64,000 nucleotides of DNA from Candidatus Gastranaerophilales bacterium (GCA_944324825.1 CALUXU010000003.1:152689-216688), one strand, 5' to 3'; shown: positions 52,409 to 62,494, numbered from the stretch's first letter. Program-made: numbers and translations. Notes: generated by a model from the letters alone, not told the origin.

Positions 52409-53724
52409 CGTACTAACCTATCCGGAATATTGTCATGCGAAACCAAATCTTCTAAAGTTTCTCTATATATAATAATATCAGATTGAGAATTATTTACAAG
52501 TACCATCGCAGGTTTTACCGCCCTGTTATAATTACTCGCCATTGAATAATTGTATGCCCCAGTATTATAAACACAGAGGATATCACCTGCTTCCATAACA
52601 GGAAGTTCTATATCATTTATCAAAATATCACCTGACTCACAAAACTTGCCGGCAACAGTAACTTTTTCTTTGTGAGTTTCATTAATCTTATTTGCAACCT
52701 CAGCAAAATACTCAGCCTCATACATACTAGGACGCGGATTATCAGCCATTCCGCCGTCAACTGCAACATATTTGGTCATATTCGGAACCTGTTTTGAACT
52801 CCCTACAGTATACAACGTAACTCCTGCAGTAGATATAATACTGCGCCCCGGTTCAAGATATAATACCGGAGATTCTATTCCATATTTGACAATATTCTTA
52901 TGCAATGAATCCAATATAACATTTGCGACCTCGGAAATTGACGGAGGATTATCAGAATCAACATACTTGACCCCCAGACCGCCGCCGATATTCATCTCAT
53001 CAAGTTTTATATTAAACTTCTCATCAATTCGAGCAATTTCTTTTACTAAAACTTCTACCTCATCATAATAGCATTGAGGTTCAAATATTTGAGACCCGAT
53101 ATGAGCATGTAAGCCTCTTATATTAATCGTTTTATCAACCTTTAAAATATGCTCAATTATTGAATCAATTTGCGATAAATCAAACCCGAATTTTGAATCC
53201 AGCTGGCCGGTCTGGATATATTTATGAGTATGACATTCTATCCCGGGGGTTATTCGCAATAATGCTTCAACCTTACGGTTATGTTTCTTAGAAATATTTG
53301 ATATTAATTCCACCTCATGAAAATTATCAATAGAAAAACGTCCTACACCATATTGGATGGCCAGCTCAATTTCATCCGGAGTTTTATTATTTCCGTTAAA
53401 TAAGACTTTTGACATATCAATACCGGATTTATAAAGAGTATAAATTTCGCCGGCAGATACCGTATCAAAACCAAAGCCTTCACTTTCAACAATTTTAGCA
53501 ACTGCAGAATTACACAGAGCCTTTGAAGCATACATCATTTTTACATTTTTATAACTTGAAAATGCATCTTTATAATCGCGGCAAACACTTCTTATTGTCT
53601 GTTCATCTAATATATATAGAGGAGTTCCGTACTTTTCTGCCAATTCAACCGTATCGCAGCCGCCTATTATTAAATGCTCATTATACGCAGTTGTAACAGG
53701 TTTCAGGAATTGGTTAGTACTCAT
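52405..53724 (-). CDS. lysA: diaminopimelate decarboxylase
   Basis: Last step of lysine synthesis, decarboxylating meso-DAP, PLP-dependent, 439 aa. The PLP lysine lies in MMYASKALCN. Motifs include GLHAHIGSQIFEP, EMNIGGGLGVKY, YLEPGRSII, CESGDIL and YNTGAYNYSMASNYN. The start at 53724 has AGAGAGG 7 nt upstream; the ATG at 53778 adds an unusual hydrophobic prefix and is rejected. It forms an operon with cdaA and yitT. Confidence 0.96.
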   Translation of the reverse strand: MSTNQFLKPVTTAYNEHLIIGGCDTVELAEKYGTPLYILDEQTIRSVCRDYKDAFSSYKNVKMMYASKALCNSAVAKIVESEGFGFDTVSAGEIYTLYKSGIDMSKVLFNGNNKTPDEIELAIQYGVGRFSIDNFHEVELISNISKKHNRKVEALLRITPGIECHTHKYIQTGQLDSKFGFDLSQIDSIIEHILKVDKTINIRGLHAHIGSQIFEPQCYYDEVEVLVKEIARIDEKFNIKLDEMNIGGGLGVKYVDSDNPPSISEVANVILDSLHKNIVKYGIESPVLYLEPGRSIISTAGVTLYTVGSSKQVPNMTKYVAVDGGMADNPRPSMYEAEYFAEVANKINETHKEKVTVAGKFCESGDILINDIELPVMEAGDILCVYNTGAYNYSMASNYNRAVKPAMVLVNNSQSDIIIYRETLEDLVSHDNIPDRLVR

Positions 53725-53793
53725 AATAAATCCTCTCTTAGAATCTGTCTTATTATTAATGTACAAAAAATATAACAACTTGTACAGGTTTGT

Positions 53794-54351
53794 TTAGTGT
53801 ATTTCTTGCAAAATATTTTCAATAGATGGAATATCGGAATGGATTACTTTGAAATAAGTATTTATAAAATGAATAATACTTTCTTTTTGAGGCGCTTTAA
53901 ATAGCAAGGGATAATATAATAAATCCATCGAAAAAGGCTCCGGCGCCGGATATAAATAATTAATTCCCGAATCAACACACCCTAAGCGTTTATAAAACTC
54001 CTGACGTTTTTTGGTTTTAATATTGCTGTTATCAATTTTTTCGACCTCAAACAAACACCCCTTCAGATATGAATATCTCTCAAACAGAGCATTTAATACC
54101 TTTGTCCCAAACCCCATAGACTGAAACTGTTTAAAAACAGCAAAATAATCAACCAAAAGATAATCATCTATATAACCAAATAAATATCCAATATTTTTTT
54201 CATCAGAATAACAGTTAATAATTTGATAATTAGGATTTTTAATTAGTTTTTTAAACTGAATTACAGATTTTAGTTCATTTTCCGGAAATTGCAGCTGCAT
54301 ATCAGAGTATAAAATATCAAACAAGGTATTATCGTATACAAACTTAATCAT
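53794..54351 (-). CDS. GNAT-family acetyltransferase-like protein
   Basis: 185 aa. The acetyl-CoA loop is recognisable in FKQFQSMGFGTKVLNALFE (Q/RxxGxG/A), with an expected FYKRLGCV strand-helix afterwards. The C-terminal 50 residues extend the core fold. The substrate is unknown. It is monocistronic and upstream of the lysA region. Confidence 0.72.
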   Translation of the reverse strand: MIKFVYDNTLFDILYSDMQLQFPENELKSVIQFKKLIKNPNYQIINCYSDEKNIGYLFGYIDDYLLVDYFAVFKQFQSMGFGTKVLNALFERYSYLKGCLFEVEKIDNSNIKTKKRQEFYKRLGCVDSGINYLYPAPEPFSMDLLYYPLLFKAPQKESIIHFINTYFKVIHSDIPSIENILQEIH

Positions 54352-54370
54352 TTAGTAATTATATCAATAA

Positions 54371-54434
54371 TGTAACAAAATGTAAATAAAGCCAAAATAT
54401 AAATCAATTTACAAATTTGCAGCAACTTTATAAT
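54371..54434 (+). promoter_or_regulatory. TGTAAC tandem element and TATAAT box
   Basis: TGTAAC (54371-54376) and TGTAAA (54381-54386) repeat with a 10-bp period, as in the two MGL[AS]ASQ promoters. A TATAAT lies at 54429-54434 with a weak TTTACA at 54408-54413 (15-nt spacing). No sigma-28-like hexamers are seen. Confidence 0.4.
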
Positions 54435-54454
54435 ACAGTGAAAGGATCGTGTGT

Positions 54455-55555
54455 ATGTTTAATAAAATTTTCTTTAAGTTACCCTTTGTAACATCTCCAA
54501 CTAAAGATCAAACAAAAGCAGAGAAAACAACAATTGAAAATATCCAAGATGTAGATACTACAGAAGAAGATGTTGATTTAAATGAAAAATACGGTTTTAA
54601 TAAAAAAAACTCATCAAAATATACAAATGCACTAATAGGCTCGCTTATGGGACTTTCAGTTTTATCAATCCCGACACTTGAAATTATTGATGGTTCAGGA
54701 AGCAACCACTATAATAATTCTACAAGCTATGTTGAACCTAAAGAAGAAATTATATGTAATCCTGAAAAATTAGCTCAAGGCTGCGGAGATGATGATTCTA
54801 CGGTAGAACTTCCAGAGATAATGAATCTGATAGATTTTTCCGGAATGGCACAACTGCCGCAAAGCACACAAAAAGCTATTCAAACAGTTGCATCTGCGTA
54901 TGTTCACCCGGTAAATGCGAATGACCCGGATGCTAAACAAAAAATAATAAAACAAACACAAGAAATACAACGAATGGTAGATAAATTAATCTATGATGAA
55001 GTCATAAACCCGAGTAAATCTCCGGAAGAAAAACTTGCAGAATTTAGACGTAATAATATAACTGCAGACGATATCTTGGAATTTGTAGATTTTTCGGAAT
55101 TACAAAAATATCAAAAAGATATAAGCGTATTGAAAGCAAATTTGAAAAATTCAATTGGATATATACCGCGGAAAGATTATGATTCTAATGAACGAGCAGA
55201 AAAAGCAGCACAAAATGCTCAACATTTTGTGGATAAACTTACCGCACAATATAAACGTTATTCAAAAATTGCAGGAAATAGTGATTACGACCATACTCTA
55301 AGTAAAGAAGAACTTATCAGTTTACTAGACCAAAGAAGTGCTGACGGAATTGATAAGAAAACAAAGGCTAAAATCATCGCAAATGCAACAGCAGACTATA
55401 AAACAGTAATGTTTAGAGATATACAAGACCATCAGATAAAAGAAATGAATGAAAAAGTATGCGAAGAAATCCAAAAAGCTCAAAACAAGTTAGACCAGGA
55501 AGCCAACGGATACAGAAAAAAACAATTTGAAGCAAAATATGGAATTAATTTATAG
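54455..55555 (+). CDS. hypothetical protein with one hydrophobic segment
   Basis: 366 aa, not recognised. An acidic N-terminal stretch (about residues 20-50) precedes a possible membrane helix (IGSLMGLSVLSIPTLEIID, about 65-83). Most of the rest is helical, Lys/Glu/Gln-rich and coiled-coil-like, with Cys pairs near residue 107-115. The start at 54455 has AAAGGA 8 nt upstream; a GTG two codons earlier is less likely. It overlaps the facing HD gene by 6 nt. Confidence 0.62.
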   Translation: MFNKIFFKLPFVTSPTKDQTKAEKTTIENIQDVDTTEEDVDLNEKYGFNKKNSSKYTNALIGSLMGLSVLSIPTLEIIDGSGSNHYNNSTSYVEPKEEIICNPEKLAQGCGDDDSTVELPEIMNLIDFSGMAQLPQSTQKAIQTVASAYVHPVNANDPDAKQKIIKQTQEIQRMVDKLIYDEVINPSKSPEEKLAEFRRNNITADDILEFVDFSELQKYQKDISVLKANLKNSIGYIPRKDYDSNERAEKAAQNAQHFVDKLTAQYKRYSKIAGNSDYDHTLSKEELISLLDQRSADGIDKKTKAKIIANATADYKTVMFRDIQDHQIKEMNEKVCEEIQKAQNKLDQEANGYRKKQFEAKYGINL

Positions 55556-56356
55556 ATAACGCTTACGCTCTTGACCTACAACACCGGCATATAACTCAAC
55601 ATATTCTTTAGCAGGGCTTGAATCTATCTTTGTCAAAAGGACTTCTTCTATTTGGAAAAATCCGACATCACCCGACATTTCAACATCTATTTTTATCGGC
55701 TTATTTTCTCCGTGATATATACCGATTCTATTGATAGCATTTGCAGAATACTTGTGAATATCACCGACTCTCGGAGTGGTATTAATAGATAAAGGTATTC
55801 TGGCCCTGCCTTTTGTCATATCACAGCCGTCAGCAATCAACAAAACTCCGGCCTCTGTTGAATGTATTCTCCTTGATGACATATGTCCTATAATAGCCTC
55901 TGTTGCAACAGATTTTATTATTACTCGTTTATGTAAATCATCAGGGAAAAGATGCAAAAGAGTCCTGTCAATCAATGGCTGCGCAAGAATTACAGACATT
56001 TCCTCGTGTCCCTGCCGTCCGATTGCCATACCCAAATCGTGCATAAGCCCTGCAAGAATAATTGCACTCATACTGTCTTCAAAGGTTCCTATTTCCTCCT
56101 TTTCCAAAGATGTTTGAATACCTGATTCCTGCAATATCTTCAACATTTTTATAGCATTACCTACAACCTGACGCATATGTACAGGTCCATGGTCATTGTA
56201 CCCCAAGCGTTTTATTGACACGTTGTTTGCATATTCCTGCAGCTCTTGAAGCTCTAAATCATCAAATAAATATTTGGTTAATGCCAAGCATTGAGGATAT
56301 CTCTTTAATCTGTCTAAAATTTTTGATTCTGTGACTTGTTCTTTTACGGATTTCAT
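55550..56356 (-). CDS. HD-domain metal-dependent phosphohydrolase
   Basis: 268 aa. Metal ligands in order are HGPVHMRQV, LMHDLGMAIGRQGHEEMS (the HD pair and following His) and IADGCDMTKGR with the closing Asp. This matches HDIG-like single-domain phosphohydrolases acting on nucleotides or cyclic nucleotides. There is no sensor domain. The substrate is undetermined; proximity to cdaA is several kb away and not informative. Confidence 0.85.
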   Translation of the reverse strand: MKSVKEQVTESKILDRLKRYPQCLALTKYLFDDLELQELQEYANNVSIKRLGYNDHGPVHMRQVVGNAIKMLKILQESGIQTSLEKEEIGTFEDSMSAIILAGLMHDLGMAIGRQGHEEMSVILAQPLIDRTLLHLFPDDLHKRVIIKSVATEAIIGHMSSRRIHSTEAGVLLIADGCDMTKGRARIPLSINTTPRVGDIHKYSANAINRIGIYHGENKPIKIDVEMSGDVGFFQIEEVLLTKIDSSPAKEYVELYAGVVGQERKRYL

Positions 56357-56445
56357 TGTTCTTTACCTATTTATATTTACATAATAACACACTTCACGAA
56401 TAAATCTACTTTTAAAATTTCGTTGACTATTTTTAATTTTAAGTC

Positions 56446-56475
56446 ATTGACCCCAAGTCAATAATATGTTAATAT
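56446..56475 (+). promoter_or_regulatory. tetR promoter with overlapping inverted-repeat operator
   Basis: TTGACC (56447-56452), a 17-nt spacer and TAATAT (56470-56475) form the promoter. ATTGAC/GTCAAT (56446-56451 and 56457-56462, 5-nt spacer) is a perfect inverted repeat over the -35, the expected layout for TetR autorepression. More TGACT/AGTCA half-sites lie just upstream. Confidence 0.7.
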
Positions 56476-56498
56476 AAAATTATAAGAAAGGATAAAGC

Positions 56499-57101
56499 AT
56501 GAATAAAAGACAATTATCAGCCCAAAACACAAAGAGAAAACTGATTACGGCAGCACTTGAACTTATCAAGGAAAACGGATTTGATATAATCAACGTAGAA
56601 GATATTACCCGCAAAGCCGGAGTCGCAAAAGGTTCTTTTTACACGTATTTTAAAAGAAAAGAAGATATTGTTTTAGATATCAGCAGAGTTCCGTTCAGCG
56701 AAATCATAGATGAAATCATAACCATGGATGCAATGCCGATAACAGAAAAACTTACGCATTATTGCAGACGTTTTATGGAATGTGTTGAATCCTGCGGAAT
56801 TAATATATGCAGACAATGGACCAAAGATGTACTTGATCCTAATAATGTTCCAAACAATAAAGACGGACAAAAATGGGCATTTGATGTCGAGATGCTGAAA
56901 ACAATTCTTGAAAATTCGGTAATGAATAATGAGTTAAGCAAAGACACACCGGTTGAACTGTTAACACATGTGATAATCTGTGAATTATACGGGATGATGA
57001 CCTGCTGGTGCATGTCTGACGGGAAATTTGAACCATTAGACTGGGTTGAAGATTTTTGTAAAGTTCAACTAGATAAAATTCTGGAGAAATACATAGTTTA
57101 A
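56499..57101 (+). CDS. TetR-family transcriptional regulator
   Basis: 200 aa. The N-terminal helix-turn-helix is about residues 10-55 (AALELIKENGFDIINVEDITRKAGVAKGSFYTYFKRKEDI). The C-terminal ligand domain is typical but its inducer is unknown. It precedes two aldo/keto reductase genes on the same strand (20 nt gap), so it probably regulates them as well as itself. GAAAGGA precedes the ATG. Confidence 0.93.
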   Translation: MNKRQLSAQNTKRKLITAALELIKENGFDIINVEDITRKAGVAKGSFYTYFKRKEDIVLDISRVPFSEIIDEIITMDAMPITEKLTHYCRRFMECVESCGINICRQWTKDVLDPNNVPNNKDGQKWAFDVEMLKTILENSVMNNELSKDTPVELLTHVIICELYGMMTCWCMSDGKFEPLDWVEDFCKVQLDKILEKYIV

Positions 57102-57120
57102 TATTAAGGAGGAAATATTT

Positions 57121-58119
57121 ATGAAATACAGAAACTTACGCGATATAAAAGTTTCTGCAGTCGGTATGGGCTGCATGGGATTTTCACACGGTTACGGAGC
57201 AATACCGCCGGAAGAAGAATCAATAAGATTAATCCATAAGGCATATGATTTAGGATGTACGCTTTTTGATACAGCAGAAGCATACGGACCTTATGTAAAC
57301 GAAGAATTGGTCGGAAAAGCCGTTAAACCGTTTAGGGACAAAATTATTCTGACTACAAAATTTGTACCTGTATTTCAGGCGGGTCAAGAGATTCCTGAAG
57401 GGAAATTGAGCAAAAAAGGGGTTACAAATGCATTAAACGATTCTTTAAAACGGCTGCAAACAGACTATATTGATATTTATTACGAACACAGAGTACCTCT
57501 GGACAGCAATGTTGAAGAGGTTGCCGAATGGATGGGCGAATTTATAAAAGAAGGTAAAATCAGAGCCTGGGGACAATCCCAGTCTACGGAAGAGCAAATA
57601 AGAAAAGCACACGCTGTTACACCATTGACCGCTATTCAAAGTGAATATTCTATGATGGAAAGAATGTTTGAAAAAGATGTTATACCAACCTGTCAGAAAT
57701 TAAACATAGGCTTCGTCGCATTTTCGCCTATGGCAAGCGGCTTCTTATCAGGGAAATACAACAAAAGCAATGAATATAAAGGTGATGACGTAAGAAGAGT
57801 CATTACAAGATTTGCGCCGGAAAACGTTGAGAAAAACCAACCGCTTTTAGATTTATTACATTCTGTTGCAGACAAAAAAGGAATTACACCGGCACAAATC
57901 TCACTTGCCTGGATGCTAAAGAAATATCCTCACGTTGTTCCTATTCCGGGGATGAGAAAAGATGAAAGAGTTATTGAAAATCTCGGTGCTGCAGATGTTG
58001 AATTGACAGATGAAGAATTCAAGAATATTGAAGCTGAGTTAGATAAAATTACAATCTACGGAAACAGAACGGATGAAGATATTCACAAACTAGGGACTGT
58101 AAAAGCCAGAGAATTTTAA
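57121..58119 (+). CDS. aldo/keto reductase
   Basis: 332 aa NADPH-dependent TIM barrel of the AKR superfamily. The catalytic tetrad is seen as DTAEAYG (Asp and Tyr), LTTKF (Lys) and YYEHRV (His); the coenzyme loop near the C-terminus is IPGMRKDERVIENL. It follows tetR with AAGGAGG. The likely substrates are reactive carbonyls, but they cannot be determined. It is paralogous to the next gene. Confidence 0.93.
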   Translation: MKYRNLRDIKVSAVGMGCMGFSHGYGAIPPEEESIRLIHKAYDLGCTLFDTAEAYGPYVNEELVGKAVKPFRDKIILTTKFVPVFQAGQEIPEGKLSKKGVTNALNDSLKRLQTDYIDIYYEHRVPLDSNVEEVAEWMGEFIKEGKIRAWGQSQSTEEQIRKAHAVTPLTAIQSEYSMMERMFEKDVIPTCQKLNIGFVAFSPMASGFLSGKYNKSNEYKGDDVRRVITRFAPENVEKNQPLLDLLHSVADKKGITPAQISLAWMLKKYPHVVPIPGMRKDERVIENLGAADVELTDEEFKNIEAELDKITIYGNRTDEDIHKLGTVKAREF

Positions 58120-58131
58120 GGAGCAAGACTT

Positions 58132-59132
<1,001 letters not shown>

Positions 59133-59825
59133 CTACGGATTTTCAACTTTGTTTTTCTTCAGATTATAAATAATAACTCTATGATTAACCATATCAGGAA
59201 TTAGTAATTTATCACCGTGCAAAGATAAGTCTGCCGGTGATAAATTTTTATATTGGTAGATGATATCTTCTTTTTTATTCTCGGTATCAATGGCGTATAC
59301 AGAAGAGGTACCCCAGTCTGATACATACAGTGTTTTCCCGTCTTTTGAAACAACAGCCCCGTCGTAGAGAGCCGGCATATTATTAAATTTTTCAAGAACA
59401 GGGTGATTTTTATCTTTAATTATGTACACAACATTTTTATCCGTAGCATTTGTATAATCTGCCGGAATAGAAACTACGTAAAGAGTATTTTTATAGTTTG
59501 TAATCCCGTTTGGGGTCGGAATATCCAACCATTTATAAGGAGTTAAAGCTTTGTCTTTAAGATTTATTTTGTATATTCGACTTGTATTTGTAACTGTTAT
59601 ATAAAGCTCGTCTTTAATTCTCAAAATATCGTTCACTGCTTTATCATCGGATTGAAAATTAATTTTAGACGGCTTTTCGTGGAGATTTTTTAAGTTAAAT
59701 ACCCACAATTTATCAGCATCGCATACAAAAAGCTTATTTTTATATACAGCCATAGCAGTAGGATGCTTAAGGGTTCCGTCAGCGGGTGCTACTTCATTTA
59801 TATTTATGTATTTTTCCATACTCAC
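59133..59825 (-). CDS. SMP-30/NHL-like beta-propeller protein, possibly truncated
   Basis: 230 aa (GTG at 59825; an ATG six bases further in is equally possible). Repeated blade-like units such as PTAMAVYKNKLFVCDADKLWVFNL, NGITNYKNTLYVVSIP, DGAVVSKDGKTLYVSDWGTSSVYAIDT and SPADLSLHGDKLLIPDMVNHRVIIYNL are typical of propeller proteins. About five blades are seen where six would close the ring. No signal peptide precedes, although relatives often are exported. The DNA upstream is gene-free and unlike coding sequence, so the N-terminus may have been lost. Confidence 0.65.
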   Translation of the reverse strand: MSMEKYININEVAPADGTLKHPTAMAVYKNKLFVCDADKLWVFNLKNLHEKPSKINFQSDDKAVNDILRIKDELYITVTNTSRIYKINLKDKALTPYKWLDIPTPNGITNYKNTLYVVSIPADYTNATDKNVVYIIKDKNHPVLEKFNNMPALYDGAVVSKDGKTLYVSDWGTSSVYAIDTENKKEDIIYQYKNLSPADLSLHGDKLLIPDMVNHRVIIYNLKKNKVENP

Positions 59826-59954
59826 ACAATAACTCGGAAGTTTGGAAATGGAACACCGTTTCCGACTTATTGTGTCGCTTTCGTATCAATTTTTCCGAAA
59901 TTCAAATTAAAAAATAATTATCCTACAAGCCTTTGGAATTCAGGCGGTTGCCTA

Positions 59955-60347
59955 TTATTTAGCTTGACTTAATACCTTATCAACGTCAGGGATTTTTCCT
60001 TTTTCGAGTTTATTTGCATATCTTTCAGCTCTTTTTAGCATAAAAATTGGCATATCAAAGAACATATTACTATTGAACGTCTTTTCTTTTACTGTTGCAT
60101 AAAGATGTTTCACTTTTTTATAAAGAGGTTTGTAATCAGAAGACATACCAGTTTTTACTAATTGGGTATTTGTTGACAAATAAATATCATATGGATTATT
60201 TTTTTGATTCTCAATAATTTTAGAAAGTTTTTTTAATTGTCTTGCACTAAAATTATCTCTAATATATTTCTGAGCTTCTGAATCTATTTTTACAGCCATC
60301 CCGAAGTTTAAATTATTACTTGAGCTTTGTATTGCTTGTATTTGCAT
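59955..60347 (-). CDS. hypothetical lineage-specific protein with N-terminal NNLNFGMAVKI motif
   Basis: 130 aa, not recognised. It begins MQIQAIQSSSNNLNFGMAVK; the NN-x-[LI]-x-F segment recurs in the genes at 15530 and 61489. The rest is helical, basic and soluble (KKLSKIIENQKNNPYDIYL; FMLKRAERYANKLEKGK). There is no signal peptide or membrane helix. Confidence 0.6.
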   Translation of the reverse strand: MQIQAIQSSSNNLNFGMAVKIDSEAQKYIRDNFSARQLKKLSKIIENQKNNPYDIYLSTNTQLVKTGMSSDYKPLYKKVKHLYATVKEKTFNSNMFFDMPIFMLKRAERYANKLEKGKIPDVDKVLSQAK

Positions 60348-60474
60348 AAATATATCCCTTTCAATTTTGAATTATCATAACATAAAAATAATTTGAATTT
60401 GCAGTGTTAAAATAATTTAATACCAATGGCAAAATTTATATTTACAAGTTTTAAAAGATATTAGGAATTCAAAC

Positions 60475-61392
60475 ATGAAAATAAACGGAATAAAGACAAA
60501 TCTATTTAAAGATATTATTATCCCTGCGACTAAAAGGATGTTCAATTTTAAAAAAGTTGACCTTGTACGTCAGCCGGAAACAGATACGATTGAAGTTAGC
60601 TTATTAAAAGAAAATTTTCAAGGAATTAGTTCTAAGACTTTTAAAAAACTACTCTCACCTGAATTCAATCCTAAAACTAACTTAGATGAAAGTGGCTTAA
60701 GGATAACAACTCTGATTGATAAAAAGACAAATAAACCTGTAAACGCATATATTGCAAGAGTTGAAGAAGATGTTCCGAATATGGAAAAATACTATCTTAT
60801 GGTTCCAGATGCAAACGGGGAAATAAATATTAAAAATAAAAATTATAGAGTTGTGGGTGATACATATTTTTATATAGATAAAGAACAGGAAATGATAAGT
60901 CCAAAATTTGAAGGAGCATTTATTAACGGGGAACTTTGTGAAAAAGTCTTATCCTATATGAATGCAAAGGGGAATAAGGATTTTGGCGGAATCGGCACAA
61001 GAATGCACCAATTGAGAGTAGAACGAATGTTGCAAAACAGATTAGGGAATGTTTGTATTGTAGCAGAAGGAAATTCTTTCCCATTCCATTATTCAATGGG
61101 ATATAGACTTGCCTCAGCTCAAAGACCAATTGAAGATTCTAAGGAAATTTTACACCAATTTTCGAGCTTAAATCAGAAAACACCTAAAGAAAATTCTAAA
61201 TTTTTATTTCTAGAAAAAGACGAGAATAAAAAAATGGCGATTAATTGGTCTGCAACATTAGAACACTTTTTAGATGATTATTACAAAAACGGAGGCGCTC
61301 CATTAATTAATTTTTCTCCGAATATGTACTTAACAGAAGATTCTCTTGAAGAGTGGATAAAAATGGTAAAAAAACAACCAATATTATATTAA
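60475..61392 (+). CDS. hypothetical protein with GNAT-like segment
   Basis: 305 aa, begins MKINGIKTNLF. The region about residues 165-220 (FGGIGTRMHQLRVERM … FHYSMGYRLASAQRP) looks like an acyl-CoA binding loop followed by the Y/F-x-x-x-GY/F strand of GNAT acetyltransferases, so an atypical GNAT domain is possible. AGGAATTC precedes the ATG. Not confirmed; lineage-specific. It is surrounded by other small unknown genes. Confidence 0.55.
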   Translation: MKINGIKTNLFKDIIIPATKRMFNFKKVDLVRQPETDTIEVSLLKENFQGISSKTFKKLLSPEFNPKTNLDESGLRITTLIDKKTNKPVNAYIARVEEDVPNMEKYYLMVPDANGEINIKNKNYRVVGDTYFYIDKEQEMISPKFEGAFINGELCEKVLSYMNAKGNKDFGGIGTRMHQLRVERMLQNRLGNVCIVAEGNSFPFHYSMGYRLASAQRPIEDSKEILHQFSSLNQKTPKENSKFLFLEKDENKKMAINWSATLEHFLDDYYKNGGAPLINFSPNMYLTEDSLEEWIKMVKKQPILY

Positions 61393-61488
61393 TTCAAATA
61401 GCAAAAAAAATATTCAGGAGTTTTGTAGTAATAAAGAGGTAGGATATAATTTAATTTATTATAAAATGTTTATAGAAAGGGAATAAAT

Positions 61489-61935
61489 ATGAATATTAAA
61501 TCAAGTAATAACTATAATAATAGCTTGGCATTTTCGTCTAAATTGGTTCCAAATAATACATTGAGAGATGCATTTGATCATGCTAAAAAAACTGGGGATG
61601 TGAAATTTTTAAATTCAATAAAAAACATTCTAAATGATGGAAAAGATAATACTGTAAAAATTGTTTCATATCGTTGTCCACAGAATACAGATGAGTATTT
61701 AAAGACTAGCTTATTTGTTAATGATATGGAAAAAGACTTTTTAGATAATCAAGCACTATTCACTTCTAAGAAAAATATTAGTACAGGTAACAGAATTACT
61801 GATTCAATAAAATTAATTGTAAGAAATTTTACTGATAAAAAACAAGTAAGTGGAGAATTAGACAAGATATACAAAAAGTATAATTTAGAGAAAGGTGATA
61901 CTAGATATCTAAGTGATGGACCTGAATTCTTTTAA
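61489..61935 (+). CDS. hypothetical lineage-specific protein with N-terminal NNSLAFSSK motif
   Basis: 148 aa, soluble, Lys/Asn/Asp-rich. It begins MNIKSSNNYNNSLAFSSKLV and shares the Asn-rich, F-x-x-K type N-terminus with the genes at 15530 and 59955. AGAAAGGGA is 6-7 nt before the ATG. No domain was recognised. Confidence 0.6.
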   Translation: MNIKSSNNYNNSLAFSSKLVPNNTLRDAFDHAKKTGDVKFLNSIKNILNDGKDNTVKIVSYRCPQNTDEYLKTSLFVNDMEKDFLDNQALFTSKKNISTGNRITDSIKLIVRNFTDKKQVSGELDKIYKKYNLEKGDTRYLSDGPEFF

Positions 61936-61945
61936 AAATAGAACT

Positions 61946-62094
61946 GTAGGTTGGGTGAAACCCAACAATTTATTCTAGCTACAAATGCGATAAAAATAAT
62001 TAAATTTAGAATAAACACTCTTTTGTAATTCATTATTGCATTTTATTATAAAAATTAAAGAATTAATTTATTTGTTGGGTTTCACCCAACCTAC
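61946..62094. repeat. MITE/REP-like element with 23-bp inverted ends
   Basis: Ends 61946-61968 and 62072-62094 are perfect 23-bp reverse complements, and each end is itself a hairpin (GTTGGGT-GAA-ACCCAAC). The 103-bp interior is AT-rich with no ORF. GTAGGTTGGGTGAAACCCAA-like sequences are widespread intergenic repeats in bacteria, cyanobacteria included. Confidence 0.8.
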
Positions 62095-62175
62095 TATCTG
62101 ACTCTGTTATTCTTGAGCTAGAAAAATTCCCGACCAATTTTTGAAAATTGAAAACCAGCTGTTGGTAATAAAATG

Positions 62176-62203
62176 AGAACTTGTAAAAAATCTTACAAGT
62201 TCT
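62176..62203. terminator. hairpin terminator after the toxin gene
   Basis: An 11-bp perfect stem AGAACTTGTAA/TTACAAGTTCT with a 6-nt loop lies about 20 nt after the toxin stop. The T-tract on the minus side is weak. Confidence 0.55.
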
Positions 62204-62221
62204 TATTCATATTCTTTAAAT

Positions 62222-62494
62222 TTAAAATAAATCACTATGTGAACCCGTTCTAGTTAATGTTAAAACCAAATTATCTGAATCTACTGAATATATTAACAAC
62301 CAATCTGGAGTAATATGACATTCCCTAAAACCTTTATAACAACCTGTTAATTGATGATCTCTATATTTTTCAGGTAAAGTTTTTTCTTGACGCAATAAAT
62401 CAACAACTTCCTTTAGTAACTCCTGATCACAACCTCTTTTTATTGCTATTTTATATTCTTTTTTAAACTTATTGGTATAAACAACATTAAGCAT
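62222..62494 (-). CDS. RelE/YafQ-family mRNA interferase toxin
   Basis: 90 aa. The family pattern is visible: FKKEYKIAIKRGCDQELL, the central LPEKYRDHQLTGCYKGFRECHITPDWLLIYSVD and the terminal LVLTLTRTGSHSDLF, including the catalytic His-rich region of YafQ. It would cleave mRNA in the ribosome when free of antitoxin. It overlaps the antitoxin gene by 8 nt, the standard antitoxin-first order. Confidence 0.92.
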   Translation of the reverse strand: MLNVVYTNKFKKEYKIAIKRGCDQELLKEVVDLLRQEKTLPEKYRDHQLTGCYKGFRECHITPDWLLIYSVDSDNLVLTLTRTGSHSDLF

